A stretch of 24,370 nt of DNA from a virus: IMG/VR virus record IMGVR_UViG_3300032224_001324, positions 1-24,370 of that record, one strand, 5' to 3'. The notes under the pieces were generated by a model that saw only the letters and a list, made by a program, of their open reading frames with translations, ran no database searches and was not told where the DNA came from. The number at the start of each line of letters is the position of its first letter. Positions within the stretch are counted from its first letter, which is position 1. Shown one piece after another: positions 13,280 to 21,489 of the stretch. The translations under genes were made by a program, and so were the position numbers.

Positions 13280-14921
13280 TAAAGGCTATAATGGTAATGT
13301 TCTCCTTAAGAAGGAGAATCAAGCCATTGAATGGACACCTGATTTAGTTCAGGAATATGTAAAGTGTAGTCAAGATCCGGTTTATTTTACTGAAACCTAT
13401 ATGAAGATTATAAACGTGGATCGTGGTCTTGTCAACTTTATTTTGTATTCATACCAAAAGGAAATGCTTAAATCGATGCAAGAAAATCGGTTTAACATTA
13501 TTGCAACGGCTCGTCAGGCCGGTAAGTCAACTGTCACTTGTGCTTTTGTTCTATGGTATGTTATCTTCCACCCGGAAAAGACTGTGGCACTTCTGGCCAA
13601 CAAAGGTGAAACTGCTCGTGAAATTCTTAACCGTGTTCAGTTAGCATATCAGCATCTTCCTAGATGGCTCCAACAGGGTATTAAGGAATTCCGTGCCGGT
13701 GCTATGGTGCTTGAAAACAATTCGCGTGTTTTGGCGGCAGCAACTTCATCCGATGCTATCCGTGGTTATTCTATTAATCTACTATTCATTGACGAGGCGG
13801 CATTTATTGATAACTGGGATGCATTCTTTACTTCGGTTTATCCTACAATTTCTTCTGGTAAAGAATCTAAGATTGTTCTGGTCTCCACGCCTAATGGTCT
13901 AAACCACTTCTATGCTATTTGGCAGAATGCTCATAAGACAGGCATTGAACATAATGGTTATAATCCGATCCGTGTGATGTGGCAAGATGTTCCAGGTCGT
14001 GATGAGGCTTGGAGAAATAGTACTCTTGCTGCCATGAACTTTGATATGGAAAAGTTTGAACAAGAGTACTGTGTTGAATTTCTAGGTTCAAGTGGTACAC
14101 TTATCGGTGGTTGGAAGTTAAAAGAACTTGTCCATCAAACACCTGAAAAATATAAGGACGGGTTGGCACAATTTGCAATTCCGGTACCAGGCAGAATATA
14201 TTCATGTATTGTTGACGTATCCAGAGGCAAAGGCCTGGATTACTCAGCATTTCATATTATAGACGTAACTGAGATGCCATATAAACAAGTTTGTATTTAT
14301 AGAAACAATCTTATAACACCCATTGAATTTGCTGAAGTTATTCATAGAGTGTGTAAATTATACAATAATTCCGTTGTTATGGTTGAAATCAATGATCTTG
14401 GTGAGCAAGTTGGCCATATGCTTCATTATGATTTTGAATATGAAAATGTTCTATTCACCGAAAACTCTGGTAGAGCAGGTAAGAAAGTATCAACTGGCTT
14501 TGGTTCTGGTGGTCGTGTTGATATGGGTATTAGAACCACTACAACCGTTAAGGCTACCGGCTGTGCTATCTTAAAATTATTGGTAGAACAGAATCAGCTT
14601 ATTATTAATGATTTCCACACGATTGAGGAATTGGCTACTTTTTCTCGTAAAGGAAAGAGCTATGAAGCCGAGGAAGGCAAGCATGATGACCTTGTAATGG
14701 GTCTAGTACTGTTTGCTTGGTTATCAGATCAGCAATATTTTAAAGACTACACGAACATAAATACAATGATTAAACTCCGTGAAAGAAGTGAAGAAGAAAT
14801 TATGAGCGACTTGTCTCCGTTTGGATTTGTGGATGATGGTAGGGGCGACTTGGAAGAGGCTTTACAGCTATCTCAAGGTCGTGACTATTGGGTTCTTGGG
14901 GTAGAGAATGAGAATTTATAA
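13263..14921 (+). CDS. 17: terminase large subunit gp17 (packaging ATPase and nuclease)
   Basis: A 552-residue protein (T4 gp17 is 610) that powers DNA packaging at the portal and cuts the concatemer. ATPase domain: Walker A RQAGKST (84-90), Walker B LLFIDEA (173-179, Asp177 and catalytic Glu178) and the coupling motif STPNG (208-212). The linker includes GTLIGG (278-283). RNase H-fold nuclease: Asp318 in IVDVSRG, Glu375 in VEIND and Asp475-Asp476 in KHDDLVM, equivalent to the T4 Asp401/Glu458/Asp542 triad. All catalytic residues are present. Compared with T4 it lacks much of the N-terminal extension. The start overlaps gene 16 by 17 bases. The TAA stop lies inside the late promoter for gene 18. 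Confidence 0.96.
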   Translation: MEKQNNKGYNGNVLLKKENQAIEWTPDLVQEYVKCSQDPVYFTETYMKIINVDRGLVNFILYSYQKEMLKSMQENRFNIIATARQAGKSTVTCAFVLWYVIFHPEKTVALLANKGETAREILNRVQLAYQHLPRWLQQGIKEFRAGAMVLENNSRVLAAATSSDAIRGYSINLLFIDEAAFIDNWDAFFTSVYPTISSGKESKIVLVSTPNGLNHFYAIWQNAHKTGIEHNGYNPIRVMWQDVPGRDEAWRNSTLAAMNFDMEKFEQEYCVEFLGSSGTLIGGWKLKELVHQTPEKYKDGLAQFAIPVPGRIYSCIVDVSRGKGLDYSAFHIIDVTEMPYKQVCIYRNNLITPIEFAEVIHRVCKLYNNSVVMVEINDLGEQVGHMLHYDFEYENVLFTENSGRAGKKVSTGFGSGGRVDMGIRTTTTVKATGCAILKLLVEQNQLIINDFHTIEELATFSRKGKSYEAEEGKHDDLVMGLVLFAWLSDQQYFKDYTNINTMIKLRERSEEEIMSDLSPFGFVDDGRGDLEEALQLSQGRDYWVLGVENENL

Positions 14922-14924
14922 ATA
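14917..14924 (+). promoter_or_regulatory. T4-type late promoter element for the tail sheath gene
   Basis: Exact TATAAATA, overlapping the TAA stop of gene 17 (14919-14921) and lying 46 bases before the sheath ATG at 14971. An AAGGAGA ribosome-binding site at 14958-14964 lies in the leader. Confidence 0.75.
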
Positions 14925-14949
14925 ATCTAGAAAACAAAAATATATTCTT

Positions 14950-14959
14950 TTCCATGGAA
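14950..14959. repeat. palindrome in the sheath gene leader
   Basis: TTCCATGGAA is a perfect 10-base palindrome whose right arm joins the AAGGAGA Shine-Dalgarno of gene 18. With G-T pairs, the flanks (TTCTTTTCC against GGAAGGAGAA) extend the pairing over the ribosome-binding site, so a hairpin could modulate sheath translation. Loop geometry is tight, so this remains speculative. Confidence 0.35.
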
Positions 14960-14970
14960 GGAGAATCCAA

Positions 14971-17076
14971 ATGCCATTTCAACTAAGTCCAGGCGTGAAC
15001 GTTACTGAAATTGATCTTACAACAGTAGTTCCTGCCGTTGCCTCCTCAGACGGTGCTATTGCAGGTATCTTTAACTGGGGTCCAGTAGGCGAACGTATCC
15101 TTATTGATACAGAAGATAAGCTTAAGTCAGTTTTCGGTAAGCCAACAACAGATAATGCTGAGACATGGTTCACTGCAGCCAACTTCCTTTCCTATTCAAA
15201 CCGTCTTTATGTAGTACGCGCTGCTGATACTACAGCAAACACTGGAAATTCTGCTTGGAATGCTGTAGCAAATACTGCTACAATTACCGGTGGATATGGT
15301 GCATGTGTTGTTAAGAATAAAACACACTTTGAAACTAAATCATTTGATGCAGACGTTAACTTTGTTGCAAGATATCCAGGTGCAATCGGCAATTCTCTTA
15401 AAGTTTCACTGTGTGACTCAGTAAATGCATTTAGTTCACCAGTTTATACTAATGCAGCTGATCATTCAGGTGCAGCATATTATGTTGATGTTACTTCAAG
15501 CTTTACTCTTAATATTGGTAACACCGAAACTGTTATTACAACCGTATCTGGTTCTGCAAATGCTGCCGCGGCACAACAATATGCTCAACATCTTGTTGGT
15601 CAATTTACACCAGGTGATTATTTTGTTGTTGGTAACTCATCAATTGGTCAACAATATATGCAGGTTGCATCTGTAAATAATGCAACCAGTGGTGTATTTA
15701 CTCTTAGATTTACCGATGCTTATAATCTTCACACCGCATATAATGCAAACTCTTCAGTTAATACCATAACAAACCGTACTTGGGAATACTTCAATGTTGT
15801 TGATACTGCCCCAACTACTACAGATTACGTAGCTCAGTTTGGTAACACATCAGCAATTGATGGTGTTCACGTAGTTGTTGTTGACGAAGATGGTAAGTTC
15901 ACTGGAACACCAGGTACCATTCTAGAAACATATGCCAATCTTTCTCGTGCTACAGATGCAAAGACTGTAGGTGGTGCTGATAACTATTATAAGACAGTCA
16001 TCAATCAGGCATCTCAATATGTTTGGTCAATTTCCGAATTGAGTCTATTAGGTCTTGGTTATACAAGATCAGCCCTTGATGTATATGATTCAAATTCACA
16101 AGTTCCAGCAACTATTAGTTTAGCTGGTGGTCAGAATGGTTATACAGAATCAACTACTAACCTTGCAACTATTGCATCTGGATATGATCTGTTTGCATCA
16201 GCTGAAGATGTTGATATCTCATTAATCCTTCAGGGTAAGCCAGTTGGAGGTACTTCAACATCTGGCGGTATGACTGTTCAGAACTTCCAATTAGCAAATT
16301 ATCTTATTGATAACATTGCTGAAACACGTAAGGATTGCGTTGTATTCATCTCACCGGATGATGCAATTGTTTCCGGACATATTAATAACGAAGCAACGGC
16401 CCTTGTTAATTGGAGAAACGTGGTTCACGACTCATCTTATGCCGTATTGGATTCAGGTTATAAGTACCAATACGATAAGTATAATGACGTGTATCGTTAT
16501 CTTCCATCAAACGGTGACGTTGCAGGTCTTTGTGCCCGTACTGATAACCAAAAGGATCCATGGTGGTCACCTGCTGGTTTCAATCGCGGTCAGATTAAGA
16601 ACCTTGTAAAGCTTCGTTTTAATCCACGCAAGGCAGATCGTGATATCATTTATAAGAATGGTATCAATCCAATTGCATCATTCCCTGGTCAAGGTACTGT
16701 TCTGTTTGGTGATAAGACACTTCAGTCTAAGCCATCAGCATTCGACCGTATCAACGTGCGTCGTCTGTTCATTGTTCTTGAAAAGGCTATTGCAACTGCT
16801 TCCAAGTTCACTCTGTTTGAGTTCAATGATGAATTTACTCGTGCACAGTTTAAGAACCTAGTAACACCATATCTTCGTGATGTTCAAGGCCGTCGTGGTA
16901 TTACAGACTTCTTGGTTGTTTGCGATGGTACAAACAATACTCCTGAAAGAATTGATCGTAATGAGTTCTGGGGCGATATCTATATCAAGCCTGCTCGTTC
17001 AATCAACTTTATCCAGTTGAACTTTGTTGCCGTAAGAACAGGCGTTCAGTTCTCTGAAATTGTTGGTCAGTTCTAA
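14971..17076 (+). CDS. 18: contractile tail sheath protein gp18
   Basis: A 701-residue protein (T4 gp18, 659). The N-terminus FQLSPGVNVTEIDLT is the classic sheath start that forms the inter-subunit mesh strand. The C-terminal domain with FEFNDEFTRAQFKN, RDVQGRRGITDFLVVCD, NNTPERIDRNEF and YIKPARSINFIQLNFVAVRTG is highly typical of T4-like sheaths and bears the tube-facing core. The middle (about 110-330) is the variable outer domain. The gene has its own late promoter and a strong AAGGAGA site, and it uses CGT/CTT-type codons as expected for an abundant protein. It surrounds the gp19 tube and contracts on infection. Confidence 0.95.
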   Translation: MPFQLSPGVNVTEIDLTTVVPAVASSDGAIAGIFNWGPVGERILIDTEDKLKSVFGKPTTDNAETWFTAANFLSYSNRLYVVRAADTTANTGNSAWNAVANTATITGGYGACVVKNKTHFETKSFDADVNFVARYPGAIGNSLKVSLCDSVNAFSSPVYTNAADHSGAAYYVDVTSSFTLNIGNTETVITTVSGSANAAAAQQYAQHLVGQFTPGDYFVVGNSSIGQQYMQVASVNNATSGVFTLRFTDAYNLHTAYNANSSVNTITNRTWEYFNVVDTAPTTTDYVAQFGNTSAIDGVHVVVVDEDGKFTGTPGTILETYANLSRATDAKTVGGADNYYKTVINQASQYVWSISELSLLGLGYTRSALDVYDSNSQVPATISLAGGQNGYTESTTNLATIASGYDLFASAEDVDISLILQGKPVGGTSTSGGMTVQNFQLANYLIDNIAETRKDCVVFISPDDAIVSGHINNEATALVNWRNVVHDSSYAVLDSGYKYQYDKYNDVYRYLPSNGDVAGLCARTDNQKDPWWSPAGFNRGQIKNLVKLRFNPRKADRDIIYKNGINPIASFPGQGTVLFGDKTLQSKPSAFDRINVRRLFIVLEKAIATASKFTLFEFNDEFTRAQFKNLVTPYLRDVQGRRGITDFLVVCDGTNNTPERIDRNEFWGDIYIKPARSINFIQLNFVAVRTGVQFSEIVGQF

Positions 17077-17082
17077 TAAATA
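17075..17082 (+). promoter_or_regulatory. putative late promoter element for the tail tube gene
   Basis: AATAAATA (NATAAATA type) overlaps the sheath stop codon (17074-17076) and lies 23 bases before the tube ATG at 17106, with GGAGG in between. A separate late start for the tube gene would fit the high copy number needed. Confidence 0.45.
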
Positions 17083-17105
17083 GGTAAAACGGAGGAGTTT
17101 AATAA

Positions 17106-17702
17106 ATGGCTACAGGTTTTAATGTTAACACATTCCGCACAAGAGGTTTAACTCTTGGCGGTGCACGTCCGACCCTTTTTGAAGTAATTCTTAAGGTGCC
17201 GGCATTCGTAGCTGCAAATGCTGAGGCGGAACAAAAATTCCGCTTCACTTGCCGCGGCGCTTCATTACCAGCTGCAACAGTTGCTGCAATCGATGTTCCA
17301 TACTTCGGTCGTACAATTAAGGTTGCTGGTGATCGTACATTCACAGATTGGACAGTAACAGTAATGAACGACGAAGATTTCCTTGTTCGTTCAATGTTTG
17401 AAAAGTGGTCAAATGCTATCAACAAGCTTCAGGCTAACGTTCGTAAGTCATATGCTAATGATGGCGACTATAAGTGCACCATGAATGTTGTACAATATTC
17501 AAAGGATGGAAAGCAGATTCGTTCGTATGATGTTATCGGTGCATTCCCAACATCAGTAGACGGCATTGATCTAAGCTGGGATTCACAAAACCAGATTGAA
17601 CAATTCGGTGTAACATTTGCTTATGACTATTGGCTGCCAACAGCTGGTACTGAAACAAATAATGCTTATTTTGGTGACGCAGTAACTCCAGTTTCAACTT
17701 AA
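17106..17702 (+). CDS. 19: tail tube protein gp19
   Basis: A 198-residue protein (T4 gp19, 163). It shows GGARPTLFEVILKVP near 18-32, then CRGASLPAATV, VPYFGRTIKVAGDRTFTDW and NDEDFLVRSMFEKWSNAIN, all typical of T4-like tube proteins. Hexamers stack to make the tail's inner channel through which DNA passes. GGAGG sits 7-11 bases before the ATG. Codon use is CGT-rich and C-richer like gene 18, consistent with high expression. The extra length compared with T4 is mainly at the C-terminus (GTETNNAYFGDAV). Confidence 0.94.
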   Translation: MATGFNVNTFRTRGLTLGGARPTLFEVILKVPAFVAANAEAEQKFRFTCRGASLPAATVAAIDVPYFGRTIKVAGDRTFTDWTVTVMNDEDFLVRSMFEKWSNAINKLQANVRKSYANDGDYKCTMNVVQYSKDGKQIRSYDVIGAFPTSVDGIDLSWDSQNQIEQFGVTFAYDYWLPTAGTETNNAYFGDAVTPVST

Positions 17703-17717
17703 TACTATATGATTTAC

Positions 17718-17735
17718 GGGATTTATCCCATTTTT
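17718..17735 (+). terminator. possible weak terminator after the tail tube gene
   Basis: GGGA-TTTA-TCCC makes a short four-pair hairpin (17718-17729) followed by ATTTTT. It lies between the tube and portal genes, in the one sizeable gap of the block without a NATAAATA element. The stem is short, so partial termination that lowers portal expression relative to sheath/tube is only a possibility. Confidence 0.3.
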
Positions 17736-17747
17736 GAAAGATAAGAA

Positions 17748-19496
17748 ATGGCAGAACTATTCGGTTTTGAATTTAAAAGAAAGACGCCACTAGATCCAGC
17801 ACCAACATTTTCTCCAAAAGAGACAGATGATGGTGCTCTAGTTGTAGCTGCTGGTGGAAGTTTTGGTACATACGTTGACCTTGATGGCACCGTAAGAACA
17901 GAAGCAGAGTTAGTTACTAAGTATCGTGAAATGGCATTACAGCCAGAATGTGATTCTGCCATTGATGAAATTGTCAATGAAACAATGTCGATCGATGAAA
18001 AAGATATTGTTGACATTGATCTAGATCAACTTGAAAATATTCCAGAAAAAGTTAAGAAAGCCATCAGAGAAGAATTTCTTAACTGTCTTAATATTTTAGA
18101 TTTTAATAGACATGCTTATGAGATTTATCGTCGTTGGTACATTGATGGTCGTTTATATTATCATATTATCATTGATGATAAAGATCCAAAAGCAGGCATT
18201 AAAGAAGTTCGATATGTAGATCCACGTAAGATCCGTAAGGTTCGTGAAATTGCTAAGAAAAGAACACGCGGTGGTGATTCAGGGTCTGCAGAAGCAGTCA
18301 TTCAAAAGACACAGAACGAATACTATATCTACAATGATAAAGGTTTCAACTATGGCAATAAGACTGTTGGTCCAACAACCACAGGCTTAAGAATTGCTAA
18401 AGATTCCATTTTACATGTTACATCTGGTTTAACAGATACAAATGGTACAATGGTTCTTTCATATCTTCATAAAGCCATTAAGCCTTTGAATCAGTTAAGA
18501 ACACTTGAAGATGCTCTTGTTATCTACCGTCTTGCTCGTGCTCCTGAACGTCGTATTTGGTATATTGACGTTGGTAATCTTCCAAAGATGAAAGCAGAAC
18601 AATACGTTCGTGAAATCATGGTCAAACATAAGAATCGTTTGATCTATGATGCTGAATCAGGTAATATCAGAGACGATCGTAAGTTTATGACTATGTTGGA
18701 AGACTATTGGTTACCACGTCGTGAAGGCGGTAAAGGTACTGAAGTTACTACTCTTCCTGGTGGTCAAACACTTGGACAAATGGATGACGTACTGTACTTC
18801 CAAAAGAAGTTCTTTCAGACTCTTAACGTTCCAGTTAACCGTCTTAACTCTGATGCTCTATTCTCACTTGGTAGAGCTACTGAAGTTACAAGAGATGAAT
18901 TAAAGTTTGCCAAGTTTATTTCACGTCTTCGTGGTAAGTTTTCCGGTCTATTTGTTAAAATGCTTGAGAAGCAATTAGTACTTAAGCAAGTTATGACTAT
19001 TGAAGACTTTGAGAATATTGCACCAAATCTTAAGTTTGACTTCTCTAAAGATAACTACTTTACCGAACTTAAAGACGGTGAGATTATTGAGAACCGTGTT
19101 AATCTTGCTCGTAATTTACAAGATATGGTTGGTAAATATTACTCACAAGAATGGTTGCGTAGGAACATTCTTCAACAGTCTGATGATGACATTGAAGAAA
19201 TGGATAAGCAGATTGATGAAGAAAATAATTCTGGTGATCCACGTTGGCTTGATCCAAATATTATGAATAATGAGATGATGTCTCAGCAGATGGGTATGGA
19301 ACAAGGTGACGGTACTGATGTACAACCATTGGCTAATGATGAAGATACTGATGCCACACCAAAGACGGATGAGAAGAACAGGAAGATCCAGAATGCTAAA
19401 GCAACATATGATCTTCTACAACAGAAAAAGAACAGAACATTGTCTGATGAAGCCAAATTGAAATCAGCAACACAAATATTAGCAAAAAATAAATAA
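17748..19496 (+). CDS. 20: portal vertex protein gp20
   Basis: A 582-residue protein (T4 gp20, 524). The diagnostic T4-like portal blocks are present: RAPERRIWYIDVGNLPK (264 onward), LPRREGGKGTE (322-332), then LPGGQ and FFQTLNVPVNRLNSDA. Twelve copies form the ring at one capsid vertex through which gp17 packages DNA and to which the gp13/gp14 neck attaches. It nucleates prohead assembly on the host membrane in T4. The C-terminal ~90 residues are an acidic, Gln/Met-rich tail plus a Lys-rich helix not needed for identification. No late promoter box is seen upstream, so it probably depends on the sheath/tube transcript. GAAAGATAAG is a weak ribosome site. Confidence 0.95.
   Translation: MAELFGFEFKRKTPLDPAPTFSPKETDDGALVVAAGGSFGTYVDLDGTVRTEAELVTKYREMALQPECDSAIDEIVNETMSIDEKDIVDIDLDQLENIPEKVKKAIREEFLNCLNILDFNRHAYEIYRRWYIDGRLYYHIIIDDKDPKAGIKEVRYVDPRKIRKVREIAKKRTRGGDSGSAEAVIQKTQNEYYIYNDKGFNYGNKTVGPTTTGLRIAKDSILHVTSGLTDTNGTMVLSYLHKAIKPLNQLRTLEDALVIYRLARAPERRIWYIDVGNLPKMKAEQYVREIMVKHKNRLIYDAESGNIRDDRKFMTMLEDYWLPRREGGKGTEVTTLPGGQTLGQMDDVLYFQKKFFQTLNVPVNRLNSDALFSLGRATEVTRDELKFAKFISRLRGKFSGLFVKMLEKQLVLKQVMTIEDFENIAPNLKFDFSKDNYFTELKDGEIIENRVNLARNLQDMVGKYYSQEWLRRNILQQSDDDIEEMDKQIDEENNSGDPRWLDPNIMNNEMMSQQMGMEQGDGTDVQPLANDEDTDATPKTDEKNRKIQNAKATYDLLQQKKNRTLSDEAKLKSATQILAKNK
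19488..19495 (+). promoter_or_regulatory. putative late promoter element for the core gene 67
   Basis: AATAAATA overlaps the portal stop codon (19494-19496) and precedes the AGAGG ribosome site (19499-19503) and the ATG at 19513. The leader would be very short. It is a NATAAATA-type match supported mainly by position. Confidence 0.4.
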
Positions 19497-19512
19497 CTAG
19501 AGGATGACATTT

Positions 19513-19749
19513 ATGGAAAACGAAGTTTCAGTGCAAGATTTGATCTCTCTTTCTTATGAACAAAAGCCTATTGAATTCCAACAGGCATTTAATGATTTAC
19601 TTTCTGATAGAATTGCCGCAGCAGTTGATGCAAGAAAGGTTGAAATAGCTTCTTCATTGTATAATGGAGAAACAGATGAGGAAGAAGAGACTGTAACTGA
19701 TACTGACATTACAGATCAAGAGGAAGATACAGATGGCGAAACAGCTTAA
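19513..19749 (+). CDS. 67: prohead core protein gp67-like
   Basis: A 78-residue protein immediately after the portal, the T4 position of gene 67 (80 residues). It has a helical N-terminal half (SVQDLISLSYEQKPIEFQQA) and a strongly acidic C-terminus of Glu/Asp/Thr (about 54-78). In T4 it is an essential prohead core component cut to peptides by gp21. I chose the ATG at 19513 because AGAGG ends nine bases upstream. The in-frame ATG at 19504 would leave no space. It overlaps the next gene by 17 bases. Confidence 0.8.
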   Translation: MENEVSVQDLISLSYEQKPIEFQQAFNDLLSDRIAAAVDARKVEIASSLYNGETDEEEETVTDTDITDQEEDTDGETA

Positions 19750-21205
19750 AGATATTTTAAAGCAAGCCCACGATAGAATCAAGGGTGTGCATTCTTCACA
19801 GACAAGTGATGCTTCACTTGGTAAAGATCCAGGCGTAGACTATAAGCCAAAGTCTGGTGACGAGCAAGACTTTGTTGCTAAGCACTCTGTAGAAAAGTGG
19901 GATGAACCATATGGTAACCCTAACTATTCCGATTCTGTAAAGTTTTCTTTGGAAAAAGAAAAGAAGCATGGCTATACAAAGCCTGAAGATAAGAAAGTCA
20001 ACGAGTCAAAAAAAGCTGAGGACGTCAAGTGTAACCACTCACCAGCCAAAACTTGGTGTCCAGTGCATGAAATGGCTGACTGTTCAATGTCAAAGAACAT
20101 TCGCGAAGATGAACAGCTTGATGAGCTTTCATCTGGTCTTTATAAGAGAGCAATGAACAAAGCTGGTAATAAAGCAATGTGGCTTAGTTCAGCTGGTAAA
20201 GACAATCCTGCATATAAGAAAAGATACGCTCAGGCTAAGAAGTTCCAAGCTAAGGGTATCGAGCAGGAAAAGAAAGAAAAAGCAATAAAAGAAGATATTG
20301 AACTTGATGAAGTAGTCGTTACAAGAAAGATGACTCCACAAGAAAAAGCTGCTCGTGCTGCTTATCTTAAGAAGCACTCAGAAAAAGTTGCCGGTCACGA
20401 TACCGGTGTTGCTCCTAAGAAGTCATTCAAGGACATTAACACAGAGCGTGGTGACTATACAAGTCAGCCATCTAAGATGGGCATTAGACATGCTATGGCT
20501 TCTGGCTACTATAAGAATGAAGAAGTTGAGAAGGTCAACGAGATTTCAAAAGATCTAGCTAAGAGCTATATTAGAAAAGCAAGCGATCAAGTAGATAATA
20601 CATATGAATATCATGGTGATAAGAAGACAACAAAAAAACTTGATAACCGTGAAATCGGTATTCGTACAGCTTCAATGAAGAAGAATGCTTCAAAGTATGT
20701 AAAAGTTCCAGCAACTGAAGAAGTAGTTAGTGAAGTACTAACTAAGTCAACGACTGCAGGTGAAACTATCTCTGACTTCGTTCACTCAAAGAATCCAAAG
20801 TTTGCTGGTAAGTCAAAAGAAAAGCGTAAGCAGATGGCTCTTGCCGCTTACTACGCCAAGCAGAATGAAGAGACTGTTCAAGAGTGTGGTTATCCAGCGC
20901 AGCCATTGATTGGTGGCATGGATCAGCCTCCTCGTGGTGGTTCAGATGAAGCTGCTGAGATGGTTAAGTCAGAACTTAAAGCACTTGCTAACAAGGCAAT
21001 GCATCTAACTACTCAGATGCCAGACAACATGCACGTTGAACCTTGGGTACAAGCAAAGATTGCTACTGCAAAAGAACTAGTTTCAAGTGTTCATGATTAC
21101 ATGGTTTATGGTGATCATGATAAAGAACAAGAAAAAGAAACAATGGATACACCTATGACATTTCCAAACATGTCAGTAGATGTTAACACGGGACAAAACG
21201 TATGA
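19733..21205 (+). CDS. large prohead-core/virion protein in the gene 68 position
   Basis: A 490-residue, highly charged protein (Lys/Glu/Ser-rich, almost no long hydrophobic stretch). Residues 100-117 hold a Cys/His cluster (Cys100, His102, Cys109, His112, Cys117; CPVH at 109-112) that could bind zinc. A helical unit recurs: LDELSSGLYKRAMNKA (129-144) and VNEISKDLAKSYIRKA (268-283). GKSKEKRKQMALAAYYAKQ (359-377) and a helical module ending WVQAKIATAKELVSSVHDYM (438-457) resemble segments found in several proteins of aquatic T4-like phages. LDE, LDE, VNE and VSE (ending at 131, 193, 270 and 334) resemble the (Ile/Leu)-x-Glu sites cut by gp21. A core or internal-head role is inferred from position. 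It is far larger than T4 gp68 (141 residues). No enzyme motif is seen. Confidence 0.7.
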   Translation: MAKQLKDILKQAHDRIKGVHSSQTSDASLGKDPGVDYKPKSGDEQDFVAKHSVEKWDEPYGNPNYSDSVKFSLEKEKKHGYTKPEDKKVNESKKAEDVKCNHSPAKTWCPVHEMADCSMSKNIREDEQLDELSSGLYKRAMNKAGNKAMWLSSAGKDNPAYKKRYAQAKKFQAKGIEQEKKEKAIKEDIELDEVVVTRKMTPQEKAARAAYLKKHSEKVAGHDTGVAPKKSFKDINTERGDYTSQPSKMGIRHAMASGYYKNEEVEKVNEISKDLAKSYIRKASDQVDNTYEYHGDKKTTKKLDNREIGIRTASMKKNASKYVKVPATEEVVSEVLTKSTTAGETISDFVHSKNPKFAGKSKEKRKQMALAAYYAKQNEETVQECGYPAQPLIGGMDQPPRGGSDEAAEMVKSELKALANKAMHLTTQMPDNMHVEPWVQAKIATAKELVSSVHDYMVYGDHDKEQEKETMDTPMTFPNMSVDVNTGQNV

Positions 21206-21480
21206 GCACTATCATTAAGCCAATTGGCAATACATCAAGTTGTAATACTTCAACTTTTGATTCTTATGCTAACAGTAATTTAGTAAAAGTAACACTTGCA
21301 GATTCAACATCAGTTTTAGCTGTAATTACATGCAAAGACTCAACAAACACGACAATCAAATGGTCTGTGTCTATTGTAGGTGGCGAAAGTTTTATTGTAG
21401 AAAAAGGTAAAACAGATATTATAACGTCAAACCACTCAGGTGTTTCTTTAGCAGCTACGCCAGTTGCTTATAAGAACTAA
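21202..21480 (+). CDS. hypothetical small beta-rich virion protein
   Basis: A 92-residue protein overlapping the core gene by four bases (ATGA) and ending nine bases before gene 21. It is Ser/Thr/Asn-rich with alternating hydrophobic residues (LVKVTLADSTSVLAVITCKD, 30-49, and KWSVSIVGGESFIVEKGKTD, 54-73), suggesting a small beta sandwich. No signal peptide or catalytic motif is visible. Its place between core and protease genes suggests a virion or prohead component. T4 has no clear equivalent here. Function unknown. Confidence 0.7.
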   Translation: MSTIIKPIGNTSSCNTSTFDSYANSNLVKVTLADSTSVLAVITCKDSTNTTIKWSVSIVGGESFIVEKGKTDIITSNHSGVSLAATPVAYKN

Positions 21481-21489
21481 GGAAGTAAA

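Noticed and set aside
14756-14763. CATAAATA inside gene 17 (also GATAAATA at 3605 and CATAAATA at 4803)
   Set aside because: They are intragenic, with no gene start closely downstream. In AT-rich DNA several such matches per strand are expected by chance.
17099-17425. Open frame antisense to the tail tube gene (and similar antisense frames in genes 18 and 20)
   Set aside because: They are shadows of strongly coding plus-strand genes, with no ribosome site and no recognisable protein.
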